From Paracoccaceae bacterium (GTDB lineage Bacteria > Pseudomonadota > Alphaproteobacteria > Rhodobacterales > Rhodobacteraceae), in NCBI GenBank assembly GCA_027486345.1, contig JAIXPH010000036.1:186001-250000 (forward strand): a stretch of 64,000 nucleotides of DNA, written 5' to 3'. Under the pieces are notes generated by a model. It was not told where the DNA came from and did not search any database. It worked only from the letters and a program-made list of their open reading frames with translations. The position numbers were made by a program, and so were the translations under genes. Of the stretch, positions 17,479 to 26,957 are shown one piece after another (the first letter of the stretch is position 1; each line of letters starts with the position of its first letter).

Positions 17479-18519
17479 TCAGCCCTGCGGCAACAGGACG
17501 GAAAAGACGCTGCCCTTCCCCACGGTGCTGTCGATCCGCAACCGGCCCCGGTGGCGGTTGACGATGTGCTTGACGATGGCCAGACCCAACCCCGTCCCGC
17601 CCTTCTCGCGGGAGCGGTGGCCGTCGACGCGGTAAAAGCGCTCGGTCAGGCGCGGCAGATGCACCGGGTCGATCCCTTCGCCGCGGTCGATCACATCCAC
17701 CCGGATCGCCGGGCCGCCGGGCAAGGCGTCCCGGGTCAGGCGCAGCGTCACCACCCCTCCGGCACCGCCATATTTCACCGCGTTTTCAATCAGGTTCGAC
17801 AAGACCTGAATCATCTGGTCCTGATCGGCCAGCAAGGGCAAGGGACCGGTCTCGCCCTCCACCTCAAGGCGCACCCCCGCGTCATCGGCCAAGGGGCGCA
17901 GACTGCCCAGCGTGGTGGCCAGCACCTTTTGCAGGTCGATCCGCGTCGTCGGACGCACACGCTCGGCAGCCTCGACCCGGCTGAGGTGCAACAGATCCTG
18001 CACCAGACGGTTCATCCGCCCCGCCTCGCGCGCCATGATCGCAAGGAAGCGGTCCCGCGCCGCCGCATCATCGCGCGCCGCCCCGCCCAGCGTCTCGATG
18101 AAGCCCGAGAGCGCGGTCAAGGGCGTGCGCAGCTCATGGCTGACATTGGCCACGAAATCGCGGCGCATCTGCCCCACCTGCTCGCTTTCAGTGATGTCCT
18201 CAAAGGTCAGAACCGTGCCGGCCGGGCGGGTCAGCGGGGCCACGGTGACGCGAAAGACCTCATCCCCGCCCTGGCCCTGCGGACGCACGAGGCGGACGGT
18301 CTGGGTCTCCGCCCCGTCCAGACCCGCCTCGACCGCCTCTTGCAGCACGGGCTGGCGCAGCACCATCAGATAGTGCCGTCCCGTGAGGCCCGCCCCAAAG
18401 CGCGCCTCCGCCGCCGGGTTGGCGGCAAGGATGCGGCTGGACTGGCCAATGACCAGCACCGGCAAGGGCACCGCCGCGACAAGATCCGCCGCCATCGCCA
18501 CGCTGTCATCGAACTCCAT
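17479..18519 (-). CDS. phoR: phosphate regulon sensor kinase PhoR (no membrane anchor)
   Basis: Histidine kinase of 346 residues partnered with PhoB. It has a PAS domain (about 8-110), HisKA with H128 in NVSHELRTPL, and HATPase_c with NLIENAVKYG, DRGEGID and GTGLGLAIVKHIV. The N-terminus MEFDDSVAMAADLVAAV begins the PAS fold directly; I find no transmembrane helix, unlike E. coli PhoR. ATG 18519 has AGGGGACAGG upstream. phoU follows after 213 nt; the pstSCAB genes usual at this place are absent. Confidence 0.88.
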   Translation of the reverse strand: MEFDDSVAMAADLVAAVPLPVLVIGQSSRILAANPAAEARFGAGLTGRHYLMVLRQPVLQEAVEAGLDGAETQTVRLVRPQGQGGDEVFRVTVAPLTRPAGTVLTFEDITESEQVGQMRRDFVANVSHELRTPLTALSGFIETLGGAARDDAAARDRFLAIMAREAGRMNRLVQDLLHLSRVEAAERVRPTTRIDLQKVLATTLGSLRPLADDAGVRLEVEGETGPLPLLADQDQMIQVLSNLIENAVKYGGAGGVVTLRLTRDALPGGPAIRVDVIDRGEGIDPVHLPRLTERFYRVDGHRSREKGGTGLGLAIVKHIVNRHRGRLRIDSTVGKGSVFSVLLPQG

Positions 18520-18822
18520 CACGCCTGTCCCCTGCCGTGCTGCCGCGCCGTCCCGCGCCTGCCGCCCTCTGCCCTGCCCGTTCGGGCCAGCCCCCTTGTG
18601 ACCCGACACCCGCAAACTGCCAAGCCTGATCTGGCACATCCTGACACGGCGGCGCCCCATGCCATCGCAGGGCCTGCCCCGGAAGACATGTTTGTTCCAA
18701 TAAGACCTGCCTGTTTGGACTTGTCCTTCGGGTCAGGTTGGGACTAGGTTTCGGGTGGTATGAAGTGATGTATCGGCGACACGGGTTTTCGCACCGGATC
18801 CTGCGCCGCCGAAAAGGCGAAG
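18520..18822. other. intergenic region between divergent phoR and hypothetical gene
   Basis: About 300 nt without a convincing gene. It must hold the phoR promoter (minus) and that of the 118-residue gene (plus), but I see no strong -35/-10 pair, no Pho-box periodicity and no strong hairpin. Confidence 0.5.
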
Positions 18823-19179
18823 ATGGTGGCGCAAAACCGTGGTCGGGCCCGGCCTGGCAGCGTGGGGTTTCGACCGGAACAGGTGTTTCTGATCGGATTG
18901 GACCGGCTGCCCGCATCATTGCTTGCAGACAATGTGTCGATTCGGATCGTGCCCTTCGCGGCGCTGAATTCCGCCATGCTCTATGTCCTGCGGCCAGATC
19001 ATGTCGTCTGCCCACTGTTTGGCCCCGATTGCGACGCCGCACAACTGATCGGCAGGTTGCATGGTATCGGCTACGGCGGGCGACTGACGGTGATCGCCGT
19101 GGTGCCTGATCCTGCCATGGTGGCGGCAGAACTGGCCGAACTCGGTCCGGGCATCACGGTCAAGGTGGTGGCGCCCTGA
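18823..19179 (+). CDS. hypothetical protein (118 aa), receiver-like C-terminal part
   Basis: Not recognised. After a basic N-terminus the protein alternates hydrophobic strands and amphipathic helices: VFLIGLD, IRIVPF, LRPDHVVCPLFG, AAQLIGRLHGIGYGG, LTVIAVVP, ITVKVVAP. The pattern recalls a degenerate receiver (REC) fold, with DHVVCPLFG where the phospho-acceptor strand would be but no acceptor Asp. Third-position GC is high, as in the neighbouring genes. The Shine-Dalgarno is weak. Function unknown. Confidence 0.6.
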   Translation: MVAQNRGRARPGSVGFRPEQVFLIGLDRLPASLLADNVSIRIVPFAALNSAMLYVLRPDHVVCPLFGPDCDAAQLIGRLHGIGYGGRLTVIAVVPDPAMVAAELAELGPGITVKVVAP

Positions 19180-19207
19180 CCGTGCTCCTAGGCTGTGCCC
19201 CGCCCGA

Positions 19208-20023
19208 TCAGGCAGAGGGATTGTCGCGGCGATAGATCCAGTCGTGATCGGGGTCGTTCTGGAAGCGCCAGTTGCGGCGCGGACCGGCCATCACGTTCAG
19301 GTAATAGGCGTCATAGCCATAGGGCGCAGCGCAGGGATGGTGGCCGCGCGGCACCAGCGTGACGTCGTGGTTCTTGGCCGCCATCGTCTCATCCAGCGTG
19401 CCATCCTCGGTATAGACCCGCTGGATAACGAAGCCCTGTTCGGGGTTCGTGCGCATGTAATAGGTCTCTTCCAGATAGGTCATGCGGGGGAAGTCATCCT
19501 CGTCATGGCGGTGGCTGGGGTAGCTGGACCAATTGCCCTGCGGGGTAAAGACCTCGGTCACCAGCAGGCTGTCGGCCACATCCCGCGCCTCCATGGCGAT
19601 GTTGTTGATGTAGCGCGTGTTGGCCCCCGTGCCGCGCGGGGTCAGCTCGATCCCCTCAGGCCCCAGACGGCGCACGGGATGGTTGCCCTTGCCCGGCGCG
19701 GTGCAAACGGCCAGCGTGCAGGCGGTGGTGGCGGTGGCCGCCCAGTCGCTGCCGTTCGGGACATAAAGGCAATGCGGCGGAGTGCGTTCAAAGACACTCA
19801 TCCGGTCGCCCATCTCGCCCATATCCTCGCCCCCGGCGGTGATGCGCGCGCGGCCTTCGACGAGGACAAGGATCGCCTCACGATCCCCCGTCACCTCCGC
19901 CGCCGATTGCCCGGCCTCCAGCCGGTAAAGGCCAAAGCCCACATAGCCCCAGCCCGCGCTTTCGGGCGTGATGTCATGCACCTTGCCGGTCGTCCCACTT
20001 GGCTTTCGCAAAAGATCGGCCAT
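19208..20023 (-). CDS. iolB: 5-deoxy-glucuronate isomerase IolB
   Basis: Inositol catabolism: isomerises 5-deoxy-glucuronate to 2-deoxy-5-keto-gluconate, the substrate of IolC. The 271-residue bicupin shows the metal-binding YPSHRHDEDDFPRMTYLEETYY block. ATG 20023 is preceded by GGGGAATAGGC, the SD lying in the tail of a family A repeat. It is the last gene of the cluster in this window. Confidence 0.93.
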   Translation of the reverse strand: MADLLRKPSGTTGKVHDITPESAGWGYVGFGLYRLEAGQSAAEVTGDREAILVLVEGRARITAGGEDMGEMGDRMSVFERTPPHCLYVPNGSDWAATATTACTLAVCTAPGKGNHPVRRLGPEGIELTPRGTGANTRYINNIAMEARDVADSLLVTEVFTPQGNWSSYPSHRHDEDDFPRMTYLEETYYMRTNPEQGFVIQRVYTEDGTLDETMAAKNHDVTLVPRGHHPCAAPYGYDAYYLNVMAGPRRNWRFQNDPDHDWIYRRDNPSA

Positions 20024-20030
20024 GCCTATT

Positions 20031-20080
20031 CCCCGTTGCTTAAACATCCCACGGGGGTGCGGGGGTGTGAAACCCCCGCT
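20031..20080 (-). repeat. 3'-hairpin repeat family A, copy 4 (between iolE and iolB)
   Basis: Minus-strand hairpin AGCGGGGGTTTCACACCCCCGC begins about 10 nt after the iolE stop. The CCCCGTGGGATGTTTAAGC tail runs into the iolB ribosome-binding site. Over about 52 nt it differs from copy 7 (58436) at one position, so the two were recently duplicated or are under strong selection. Confidence 0.85.
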
Positions 20081-20090
20081 CCCGTCGGGT

Positions 20091-20987
20091 TCAGATCAGA
20101 CCGGCCTCGCGCGACAGCCGCTTCAGTGTCGCCAATCCCAGCGTCTGGTAAAGCAGCGGGTTACGGACATTCGGGTCCTGTTCCGCCTCGATCACGATCC
20201 AGCCGTCATAGCCGTTCTGGCCAAGGATCTTCAGCAACGGGCCGAAGTCCACGCCGCCCTCTTGGTCGCCCGGCACGGTGAAGGCCCCGCCGACGACGCC
20301 TTTCAGGAAGGACCAGCCCTCGGCCCGGACCTTTTGCACAATCGCCGGGCGGATGTTCTTGGCGTGGAAATGGCGCACGCGGGCGACGTGCTTGGTCAGC
20401 ACCGCCACCGGATCGCCGCCGCCAAAGGCGCAATGCCCCGCATCGAACAGCAGGTGGGTATGCGGCCCTGTCGCGTCCATCAGCGCGTCGATCTCTTCGG
20501 GGGATTCGACGATGGTGCCCATATGATGATGGTAAACCAAGGTGACGCCTTCGGCGGCGAGATAGGCCGCAAATTCCTCAAGTTTCGCGCCGAAGGCTTT
20601 CATTTCACTGGAAGAAAGCGTCGGACGGTCATTCACCGCTCGGCCCGCTTCGCCATGGATGGCGTTGGAGGTTTCGCAGACGATCATCACGCGGCACGCG
20701 TTGTGCTTCAGCTTTGCCAGATGGTGCTGACAGGCGAGGATCTCATCCGCCACCGACCGGACCAGCAATTCGGTCGAATACCAGCCTGAGATGAACTTCA
20801 ACCCGTAAGAGGCCAGAAGCGCACGCAATTCTTCGGGATCATCCGGCCAGCGGTGACCGTTTTCGATGCCGTCAAAGCCGATCTGGCGGCCGGCCTCGTC
20901 AAGGATGCGGGTGGTGGCGATGTCCGCGCCGATGCTGCGGTCGTCGTCATTGGCCCAAGCGATGGGGTTGGTTCCGAACAGGATCAT
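20091..20987 (-). CDS. iolE: myo-inosose-2 dehydratase IolE
   Basis: Converts scyllo-inosose to 3D-trihydroxycyclohexane-1,2-dione. The 298-residue protein has the xylose-isomerase-like TIM-barrel fold: [12 protein letters not shown] at the N-terminus, [26 protein letters not shown] and IVIEAEQDP as metal/substrate strands. ATG 20987 gives the family-typical [11 protein letters not shown] start. It lies 14 nt downstream of iolD. Confidence 0.93.
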   Translation of the reverse strand: MILFGTNPIAWANDDDRSIGADIATTRILDEAGRQIGFDGIENGHRWPDDPEELRALLASYGLKFISGWYSTELLVRSVADEILACQHHLAKLKHNACRVMIVCETSNAIHGEAGRAVNDRPTLSSSEMKAFGAKLEEFAAYLAAEGVTLVYHHHMGTIVESPEEIDALMDATGPHTHLLFDAGHCAFGGGDPVAVLTKHVARVRHFHAKNIRPAIVQKVRAEGWSFLKGVVGGAFTVPGDQEGGVDFGPLLKILGQNGYDGWIVIEAEQDPNVRNPLLYQTLGLATLKRLSREAGLI

Positions 20988-21001
20988 GTGATGCCTCAAG
21001 G

Positions 21002-22831
21002 TCAGTCGGCAAGCCGTTGCAGGGACTTGCTTGTTTCGTATTTCACCCGTGCCTCGCGCACGGTGTCGCGGGTGGAGACTTCGGGCACGCCCACCTCCCA
21101 CCACGTGCCGCCCCCGGCGGGCGACGGGCCGGGATCAGAGTCGATCACGATGACATAGGGGCGGTCGGCCGTCTTGGCGCGGGCCAGATGAACCTCCAAC
21201 TCCGCGATGTCGGCGGCCTTCACCGCAATCGCCCCCATGCTGGCCGCATGGGCGACGAAATCGATATGCGAGGGGTTCACGTGATAGGCATCGTCCAAGA
21301 GGTTGTTGAACGGCGCGCCGCCGGTGCCCTGTTGCAGGCGGTTGATGCAGCCATAACCGCGGTTGTCGGTGATGACGGTGGTGAAGGGGATGCCCATCAT
21401 CACGGCGGTGGCAAGCTCGCTATTGGCCATCATGTAAGAGCCGTCGCCCACCATGCAGATCACATCCGCCTGTGGCCGCGCCATCTTGATCCCCAAGGCG
21501 CCTGCGATTTCATAGCCCATGCAGGAGAAACCGTATTCCATGTGATAGCCGCCTTGAGCGGCATCCCAGATTTTATGCAACTCTCCCGGCATCGTCCCTG
21601 CCGCGCCCATCACGATGGTCCCGGCATGGGCGGAGCGGTTCACCGCCCCCACCACCTGCGCGTCATTCGGGAGCGCATTTCCATTCACGGGTGCGGCCTT
21701 GATCGCGGCGGTATGAGCCACCCAATCCGCCTTCAGCCCCGCATTGGCCCCGCCATAGCGGTGCGACCCCAGCGCCGCGCCAAGACGGTCAAGCGCCACG
21801 CGGGCATCCGCCACCAAGGACAGCGCCCCATGCTTGCCCGCGTCATAGGGCTGCACGTTGATCGACAGGATGCGCCGCGCGGGGTTCTTGAACAGCGACC
21901 ACGACCCGGTGGTGAAATCCTGAAAGCGGGTGCCCAGACCGACGACCACATCGGCGTCTTCGCAGACGGCATTGGCCGCCGCGCCGCCGGTCACGCCGAC
22001 CGGGCCGAAGTTCAACGCATGGTCATGCGCCAGCGCGGATTTCCCGCCTTGGGTTTCCACCACGGGGATGTTGTGGGCGGAGGCGAAGGCCGCCAGACGC
22101 GCCTCGGCCTGCGAATAGATCACGCCGCCCCCGGCCACGATCACCGGGGATTTGGCGGATTTCAGCAGGGCAATCGCCGCGTCCAGTTCCGCCGCATCGG
22201 GTTCCGGGCGGCGGATTTTCCAGACCTTGGGGGTGAAGAAGGACTCGGGGTAATCATAAGCCTCGGCCTGCACGTCCTGACAGAAAGCCAGCGTGACGGG
22301 GCCACATTCCGCCGGATCGGTCATCACCCGCAGCGCGCGGGGCAGCGCGGTCAGGATATGTTCGGGCCGGGTGATGCGGTCGAAATAGCGGCTGACCGGC
22401 TTGAAGCAGTCATTGGCGCTGACCGTGCCATCCTGAAAATCCTCGGTCTGTTGCAGGACCGGATCGGGGGCGCGGTTGGCAAAGACATCGCCGGGGATCA
22501 ACAGGACCGGCAGGCGGTTCACATGCGCCAGCGCGGCGGCGGTCACCAGATTCAGTGCGCCCGGCCCGATGGACGTGGTCACCGCCATCGCCTTTTGCCG
22601 CTTTTGCGCCTTGGCATAGGCGATGGCGGTATGGGCCATGGTCTGTTCATTATGGCCACGCCATGTGGGGAAACTGTCCTTCGCGCCGTGCAACGCCTCA
22701 CCGATCCCGGCTACGTTGCCGTGACCGAAGATGGCCCAGATGCCCTCGATGTAGCGGGTGCCATCCTCGGCCAGTTGCACCGAAAGCCAGCGCACCATCG
22801 CCTGTGCGGCGGTCAAACGAACGGTTGTCAT
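21002..22831 (-). CDS. iolD: 3D-trihydroxycyclohexane-1,2-dione acylhydrolase IolD
   Basis: ThDP-dependent ring-opening enzyme of inositol catabolism that yields 5-deoxy-glucuronate. The 609 residues have an N-terminal Pyr domain, a central domain and a C-terminal PP domain with [12 protein letters not shown] (about residue 460). ATG 22831 overlaps the iolC stop by 4 nt (ATGA). Confidence 0.94.
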   Translation of the reverse strand: MTTVRLTAAQAMVRWLSVQLAEDGTRYIEGIWAIFGHGNVAGIGEALHGAKDSFPTWRGHNEQTMAHTAIAYAKAQKRQKAMAVTTSIGPGALNLVTAAALAHVNRLPVLLIPGDVFANRAPDPVLQQTEDFQDGTVSANDCFKPVSRYFDRITRPEHILTALPRALRVMTDPAECGPVTLAFCQDVQAEAYDYPESFFTPKVWKIRRPEPDAAELDAAIALLKSAKSPVIVAGGGVIYSQAEARLAAFASAHNIPVVETQGGKSALAHDHALNFGPVGVTGGAAANAVCEDADVVVGLGTRFQDFTTGSWSLFKNPARRILSINVQPYDAGKHGALSLVADARVALDRLGAALGSHRYGGANAGLKADWVAHTAAIKAAPVNGNALPNDAQVVGAVNRSAHAGTIVMGAAGTMPGELHKIWDAAQGGYHMEYGFSCMGYEIAGALGIKMARPQADVICMVGDGSYMMANSELATAVMMGIPFTTVITDNRGYGCINRLQQGTGGAPFNNLLDDAYHVNPSHIDFVAHAASMGAIAVKAADIAELEVHLARAKTADRPYVIVIDSDPGPSPAGGGTWWEVGVPEVSTRDTVREARVKYETSKSLQRLAD

Positions 22832-24747
22832 GCTGCGATTTCCTTCCCTGCGCGCGCCGCGTCCCAGATGTGGCACAGGCGGCGGTATTTCTCGACCATC
22901 ATCGCGACGGCCTGATCATCGGTCAACGTGCCCGCAAGCCAGCCGCGCGCCGCATCGCCAAAGATCGTGCGGCCGACGGCAAAGCCCTTGATCAGATCAT
23001 GCTTGGCCGCGAGGGCCAGCGAGGCCGCCAGTTCCGGCTCCGCCGCATCCAGCCCCAGCACCACGATGCCGCGCACATGCGGGTCGTTGCGGGTGATGGC
23101 GTCGCAGGCATTGGCATAGGCGGCGTCGGTGGCAAAGGGTTCCAGCTTCCACCAATCGGGATAGACGCCCAGATCATAGAAGCGCTGGATCACCTGCGCG
23201 GAGGTCATGTCATCCACCGGCGCGACCTTGGACGGGATGATTTCCAACAGCATTTCCAGACGGTTGCGGCGGCAGGCGTGGAACAGGCGAACCACCGTCG
23301 CCTCTTGTTCCGCCTTCATCGCCGCCGTGTCGTCGGGGTGGTAGAAGCACAAGACCTTGACCACATGTTCCAGCGGCCATTCCTGCAAGCCGCCGAAATC
23401 GGGGCCAAGTTCCGGCTCCAGCGTCAGGGGGCGGCTGCCGGGCCATTCCACCGGACGCCCGATCCACAGGCCGGTTCCGGCGGCGGCATAAAGCGCCTGA
23501 CGGCCAAGGCGGCTGTCACACAGGATGCCGTGTCCCGGCTTGCCATCGGCCACGGTCAGCGCAGCCTTGAGGCACAGTTTCTTGAACGCGCCGATCTTGG
23601 CGGGCGTCGCGCCCTCCATCGCCTCAAGCTGCATGCGGTGGTCAAAGGCGAAGACGCGCATGGTGGACAGATCCTTGTGGCGGTTGGTCGCCCAATGCAC
23701 CTGCTCCAGCGCCGCATCCTTGCGCAGGGCCTTTTCGACCACACCGCGCTTCAGGAAGAACTCGAGTTCAGCGAGCGAAGGATAAGCAGGCGTGCAGCCA
23801 TGTCGGCTGACAGCGAAGGCCCCGCAGGCATTGGCATATTTCAGTGCGACGGGCCAAGGCTCGCCATCCAGCCAGCCCTTGATCAGGCCGGACATGAAGC
23901 CATCGCCCGCGCCAAGGACGTTGAACACCTCGATGGGGAAGCCGGGGCCGGTTTCACCGTCATCGAGAGAGCCGGGGATCGCGCCGGTAAAGGCCACCGC
24001 GCCCGCGGCACCGCGCTTGCACACGAGCGTGGCCTCCGACACCGCCCGCACCGCGCGCAGGGCGGCGATGGTGTCGGTGGTGCCGCCGGCGATGTGGAAT
24101 TCCTCTTCGGTGCCGACGATCAGGTCAAAGAGGTGCAGCGTCGATTGCAGCTTGGCTGTGACCTTGGCGCTTTCGACAAAGCGGCTTTCCCCATCGCCAT
24201 GCCCCGCCACACCCCAAAGGTTCGGGCGATAGTCGATGTCCAGCGCCGTCTGCGCGCCATGCTTGCGGGCAAGGTCCAACGCTTTCAGCACCGCAGCCTC
24301 GGTCCGGGCATTCGACAAATGGGTTCCCGTGGCGACCACGGCGCGGGATTCGGCGATGAAGCTTTCGTCGATATCGTCTTCGCAAAGCGCCATGTCGGCG
24401 CAGTTTTCGCGGTAGAAGATCAGGGGGAACTGTTCCTCATCCCGGATGCCCAGCAGGACCAAGGCGGTGAGGCGTTCCTTGTCGGTCTTGACCCCCCGCA
24501 CGTCCACGCCTTCGCGCGCCAATTCCTCGCGGATGAAGCGGCCCATGTGTTCATCGCCGACGCGGGTGATCAGTGCCGATTTCAAACCCAGACGCGCGGT
24601 GCCTGCGGCCATGTTGGTGGGGCTGCCGCCGATGTATTTCTGGAAGGAGCCCATATCCTCCAGCCGTCCACCCACCTGCGCGCCGTAGAGATCGACGGAA
24701 CTCCGCCCGATGGTGATGACGTCCAGCGTTTTGCCCGACCCTGTCAT
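22828..24747 (-). CDS. iolC: bifunctional IolC: 5-dehydro-2-deoxygluconokinase fused to DUF2090 domain
   Basis: The N-terminal part (about 1-335) is a PfkB-family sugar kinase with IGGSPTN near residue 40 and NVLGAGDGF with catalytic D282; it phosphorylates 2-deoxy-5-keto-gluconate. The C-terminal part (about 345-639) is the aldolase-like DUF2090 domain, proposed to act on the phosphorylated product. The fused architecture is common in Proteobacteria. It is the first catabolic gene of the operon; the promoter region carries an IolR-type operator. Confidence 0.93.
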   Translation of the reverse strand: MTGSGKTLDVITIGRSSVDLYGAQVGGRLEDMGSFQKYIGGSPTNMAAGTARLGLKSALITRVGDEHMGRFIREELAREGVDVRGVKTDKERLTALVLLGIRDEEQFPLIFYRENCADMALCEDDIDESFIAESRAVVATGTHLSNARTEAAVLKALDLARKHGAQTALDIDYRPNLWGVAGHGDGESRFVESAKVTAKLQSTLHLFDLIVGTEEEFHIAGGTTDTIAALRAVRAVSEATLVCKRGAAGAVAFTGAIPGSLDDGETGPGFPIEVFNVLGAGDGFMSGLIKGWLDGEPWPVALKYANACGAFAVSRHGCTPAYPSLAELEFFLKRGVVEKALRKDAALEQVHWATNRHKDLSTMRVFAFDHRMQLEAMEGATPAKIGAFKKLCLKAALTVADGKPGHGILCDSRLGRQALYAAAGTGLWIGRPVEWPGSRPLTLEPELGPDFGGLQEWPLEHVVKVLCFYHPDDTAAMKAEQEATVVRLFHACRRNRLEMLLEIIPSKVAPVDDMTSAQVIQRFYDLGVYPDWWKLEPFATDAAYANACDAITRNDPHVRGIVVLGLDAAEPELAASLALAAKHDLIKGFAVGRTIFGDAARGWLAGTLTDDQAVAMMVEKYRRLCHIWDAARAGKEIAA

Positions 24748-24800
24748 GATGCCTCCTGACCTTGCCGCCGGTGGGGCGACGAGTCACCCGAAACGGCTTT

Positions 24801-24816
24801 TGGAATATTTATTCCA
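24801..24816. promoter_or_regulatory. IolR-type operator upstream of iolC
   Basis: TGGAATATTTATTCCA: a perfect inverted repeat (TGGAATA, 2-nt centre, TATTCCA), matching the GGAA-N6-TTCC arrangement reported for rhizobial IolR. It lies 54-69 nt upstream of the iolC start codon. The same half-sites recur at 25740-25772. Confidence 0.7.
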
Positions 24817-24864
24817 TCACACTGAAAAGGGGAAGCGTTTTTCCATGCGCCTGCAGGGTCGTCG

Positions 24865-25701
24865 TCATTCCCGCGCCGACCCCACCGCGACAGCCAGCGA
24901 TATCGCCATGGCGATGGTCGCCGAGAGCGACCGGAAGGCGCCGAAATCCACCTCTGGCACCGTCACAACCGCATCGGCATGACGGGCGAGCGGACTGGTC
25001 AGGCGGTCGGTCAGGGCAACCACCGGCAGGCCGCGCGCGTGGGCATCTGTGGCGAGGGCGAGCGTCTCTTCGGAATAGGGCGCAAAGGTGATGGCCAGCA
25101 CCGCATCGCCGTGACGCAGGGCAAAACGGTGATCCAGCTTGCCAACCCCGTCATGCAGCATCGCCGGGACGGACATCTTTTCAAACACATAGGCGAGATA
25201 GCTTGCCACCGGAAAGGCGCGGCGCAGGCCCACGACATGGATGGTGTCGGCGCGGGACAGGATGCCGACGGCCGTCTCAAGCACCTGTTCATCCACCGAT
25301 TTCGCCAAAGCCTCCAGCGACAGACGCCCGGCCTCGACAAATTCCGCCAACAAGGCCGCCGGACTGCCGGCGCGATTGGCCTTCAGGTTCTTCAAGCGGG
25401 TGGAATAGTCAGGCCAACCGGGGGCATAAGCCTCCCGAAACAGCTTTTGCATTTCCGAAAAGCCGGAAAACCCCATGATTTGGCAAAAGCGCATCAGGGC
25501 CGAGGGCGGCACATCTGCCCCCGCCGCCAGTTCCGCCACGGTGGACACCGCGATGCGGTCGGTGTTCGCGGCGATATGGTCGGCGCATTGGCGCAGACGT
25601 TTGGGCAGGTCATCGGTGATCGCGGCCAGACGTTCGCGGAAGGCCTCCACCGTCGCAGGGGCGACGGGAGGGGCATTCAGCGTTTCGCTCTCGATGGTCA
25701 T
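24865..25701 (-). CDS. RpiR/MurR family regulator (probable IolR)
   Basis: Transcription factor of 278 residues: N-terminal HTH_6 helix-turn-helix (about 15-85, ADVPPSALMRFCQIMGFSGFSEM) and a C-terminal SIS sugar-phosphate sensor (about 120-260). Its position directly upstream of iolC on the same strand and the matching operators before both genes argue that it represses the inositol operon and itself. ATG 25701 is chosen with GGAG 11 nt upstream; an ATG at 25728 would add nine residues. Confidence 0.87.
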   Translation of the reverse strand: MTIESETLNAPPVAPATVEAFRERLAAITDDLPKRLRQCADHIAANTDRIAVSTVAELAAGADVPPSALMRFCQIMGFSGFSEMQKLFREAYAPGWPDYSTRLKNLKANRAGSPAALLAEFVEAGRLSLEALAKSVDEQVLETAVGILSRADTIHVVGLRRAFPVASYLAYVFEKMSVPAMLHDGVGKLDHRFALRHGDAVLAITFAPYSEETLALATDAHARGLPVVALTDRLTSPLARHADAVVTVPEVDFGAFRSLSATIAMAISLAVAVGSARE

Positions 25702-25739
25702 GGCGCTTGCTCCGGCATTTGCGGCCAAGCTAGCAAGAT

Positions 25740-25779
25740 GGAACGAATATTCCAGTCAAAACTGGAATATTCTGGAATA
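25740..25779. promoter_or_regulatory. double IolR-type operator upstream of the rpiR gene
   Basis: GGAA-CGAATA-TTCC at 25740-25753 fits GGAA-N6-TTCC. It is part of a larger palindrome, GAATATTCCAGT (25745-25756) with ACTGGAATATTC (25761-25772), 12-bp perfect arms around CAAA. A further GGAATAA half-site ends at 25780. This suggests two bound dimers and autoregulation. Confidence 0.65.
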
Positions 25780-25784
25780 ACCCA

Positions 25785-26303
25785 TCAAATCGCGCGCAGA
25801 CCGGCACGGAAGCGGGCGGCGTTGCGGCGATACCCTTCGGCGGACCTGAGCAGCCGCGCCCCTGCCTCGGCGTCCAACTCGCGCACCACGCGGCCCGGCG
25901 CGCCCATCACCAGCGATCCGTCGGGAATCTCTTTCCCTTCTGTCACCAAGGCCCCTGCCCCGATCAGGCAGCCGCGCCCGATCTTCGCCCCGTTCAGGAT
26001 GGTCGCGCCCATGCCGATCAAGCTGCCGTCGCCGATGGTGCAGCCGTGCAGCATGGCCTTGTGGCCGATGGTGCAATCGGCCCCGATGGTCAGGGGAAAG
26101 CCTATGTCGGTGTGCAGCACGCAAAGTTCCTGCACGTTGGACCCCGCGCCCACGCGGATTTCCTCGTTGTCGCCGCGGATCGTCACGCCGAACCAGACGT
26201 TGGCCTGCGCTGCCAGCACCACGCGACCGATGATGTTGGCGTCATGCGCGACCCATGCGGTGTCGTCGATCTGCGGGGCAATCCCGTCGAGGGAAAAGAT
26301 CAT
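25785..26303 (-). CDS. gamma carbonic anhydrase-like protein
   Basis: Left-handed beta-helix hexapeptide protein of 172 residues. The three metal-binding histidines expected for the gamma class are present: H64 (VLHTD), H81 (TIGHKA) and H86 (MLHGC). Typical of the PaaY/YrdA group; carbonic anhydrase activity is plausible but many relatives are inactive. The start overlaps the gmk stop by 4 nt. Confidence 0.88.
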   Translation of the reverse strand: MIFSLDGIAPQIDDTAWVAHDANIIGRVVLAAQANVWFGVTIRGDNEEIRVGAGSNVQELCVLHTDIGFPLTIGADCTIGHKAMLHGCTIGDGSLIGMGATILNGAKIGRGCLIGAGALVTEGKEIPDGSLVMGAPGRVVRELDAEAGARLLRSAEGYRRNAARFRAGLRAI

Positions 26304-26953
26304 CTGGCCTCAAACTCCCGGTTCAGGTGGCGCACGAAATCGGCCAAGGCAGGTTGGCGGTCGCGCTTCAGCCGTTCGGCGGACAGGATGTCCTTGAGCC
26401 GCGCGAAGGTCCCATCAAGGTCGTCGTTGACCAGCACATAATCATATTCGGCCCAATGGCTGATCTCATCGCGGCTTTTGGCCATGCGGCCCGCGATCAC
26501 CTCGGCGCTGTCTTGCGCGCGGGCGTGCAGGCGGCGATCCAGTTCGGTGATCGAGGGCGGCAGGATGAAGATCGACACCACATCCCGACCCAAGGACGAC
26601 GAGCGGATCTGCTGCCCGCCCTGCCAGTCGATGTCAAACACCGTGTCGCGGCCCTCGCGCATCGCGGCCTCGACCGGGCCTTTGGGCGTGCCGTAGAGGT
26701 TTCCGAACACCTCGGCATGTTCCAGCATTTCGCCACTTGCGACCATGGATTCAAAGGCTTCGCGCGTGCGGAAGTAGTATTCTCGCCCATCCTCTTCGCC
26801 GGGGCGCGGTTTGCGCGTGGTGGCCGAGACGGAAAACCGCATCGTCGGGTCCCAGCCCATCAGCATCTTGGTCAGCGTGGATTTCCCCGCGCCGGACGGA
26901 GAGGAGAGGATGAGCAAAAGCCCTTTGCGGCGCGCGTTGTGATCTGTGGTCAC
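26300..26953 (-). CDS. gmk: guanylate kinase
   Basis: Phosphorylates GMP to GDP with ATP, an essential step in GTP supply. The 217-residue protein has the P-loop SPSGAGKST (residues 18-26), followed by the GMP-binding [19 protein letters not shown] segment and [13 protein letters not shown]. It begins 4 nt after yicC, the gmk-yicC pairing common in bacteria. Confidence 0.95.
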   Translation of the reverse strand: MTTDHNARRKGLLLILSSPSGAGKSTLTKMLMGWDPTMRFSVSATTRKPRPGEEDGREYYFRTREAFESMVASGEMLEHAEVFGNLYGTPKGPVEAAMREGRDTVFDIDWQGGQQIRSSSLGRDVVSIFILPPSITELDRRLHARAQDSAEVIAGRMAKSRDEISHWAEYDYVLVNDDLDGTFARLKDILSAERLKRDRQPALADFVRHLNREFEAR

Positions 26954-26957
26954 GGAT

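Noticed and set aside
21017-22915. Open frame of 632 codons antisense to iolD and iolC
   Set aside because: Same shadow effect; no domain and no ribosome-binding site. iolD is clear on the other strand.
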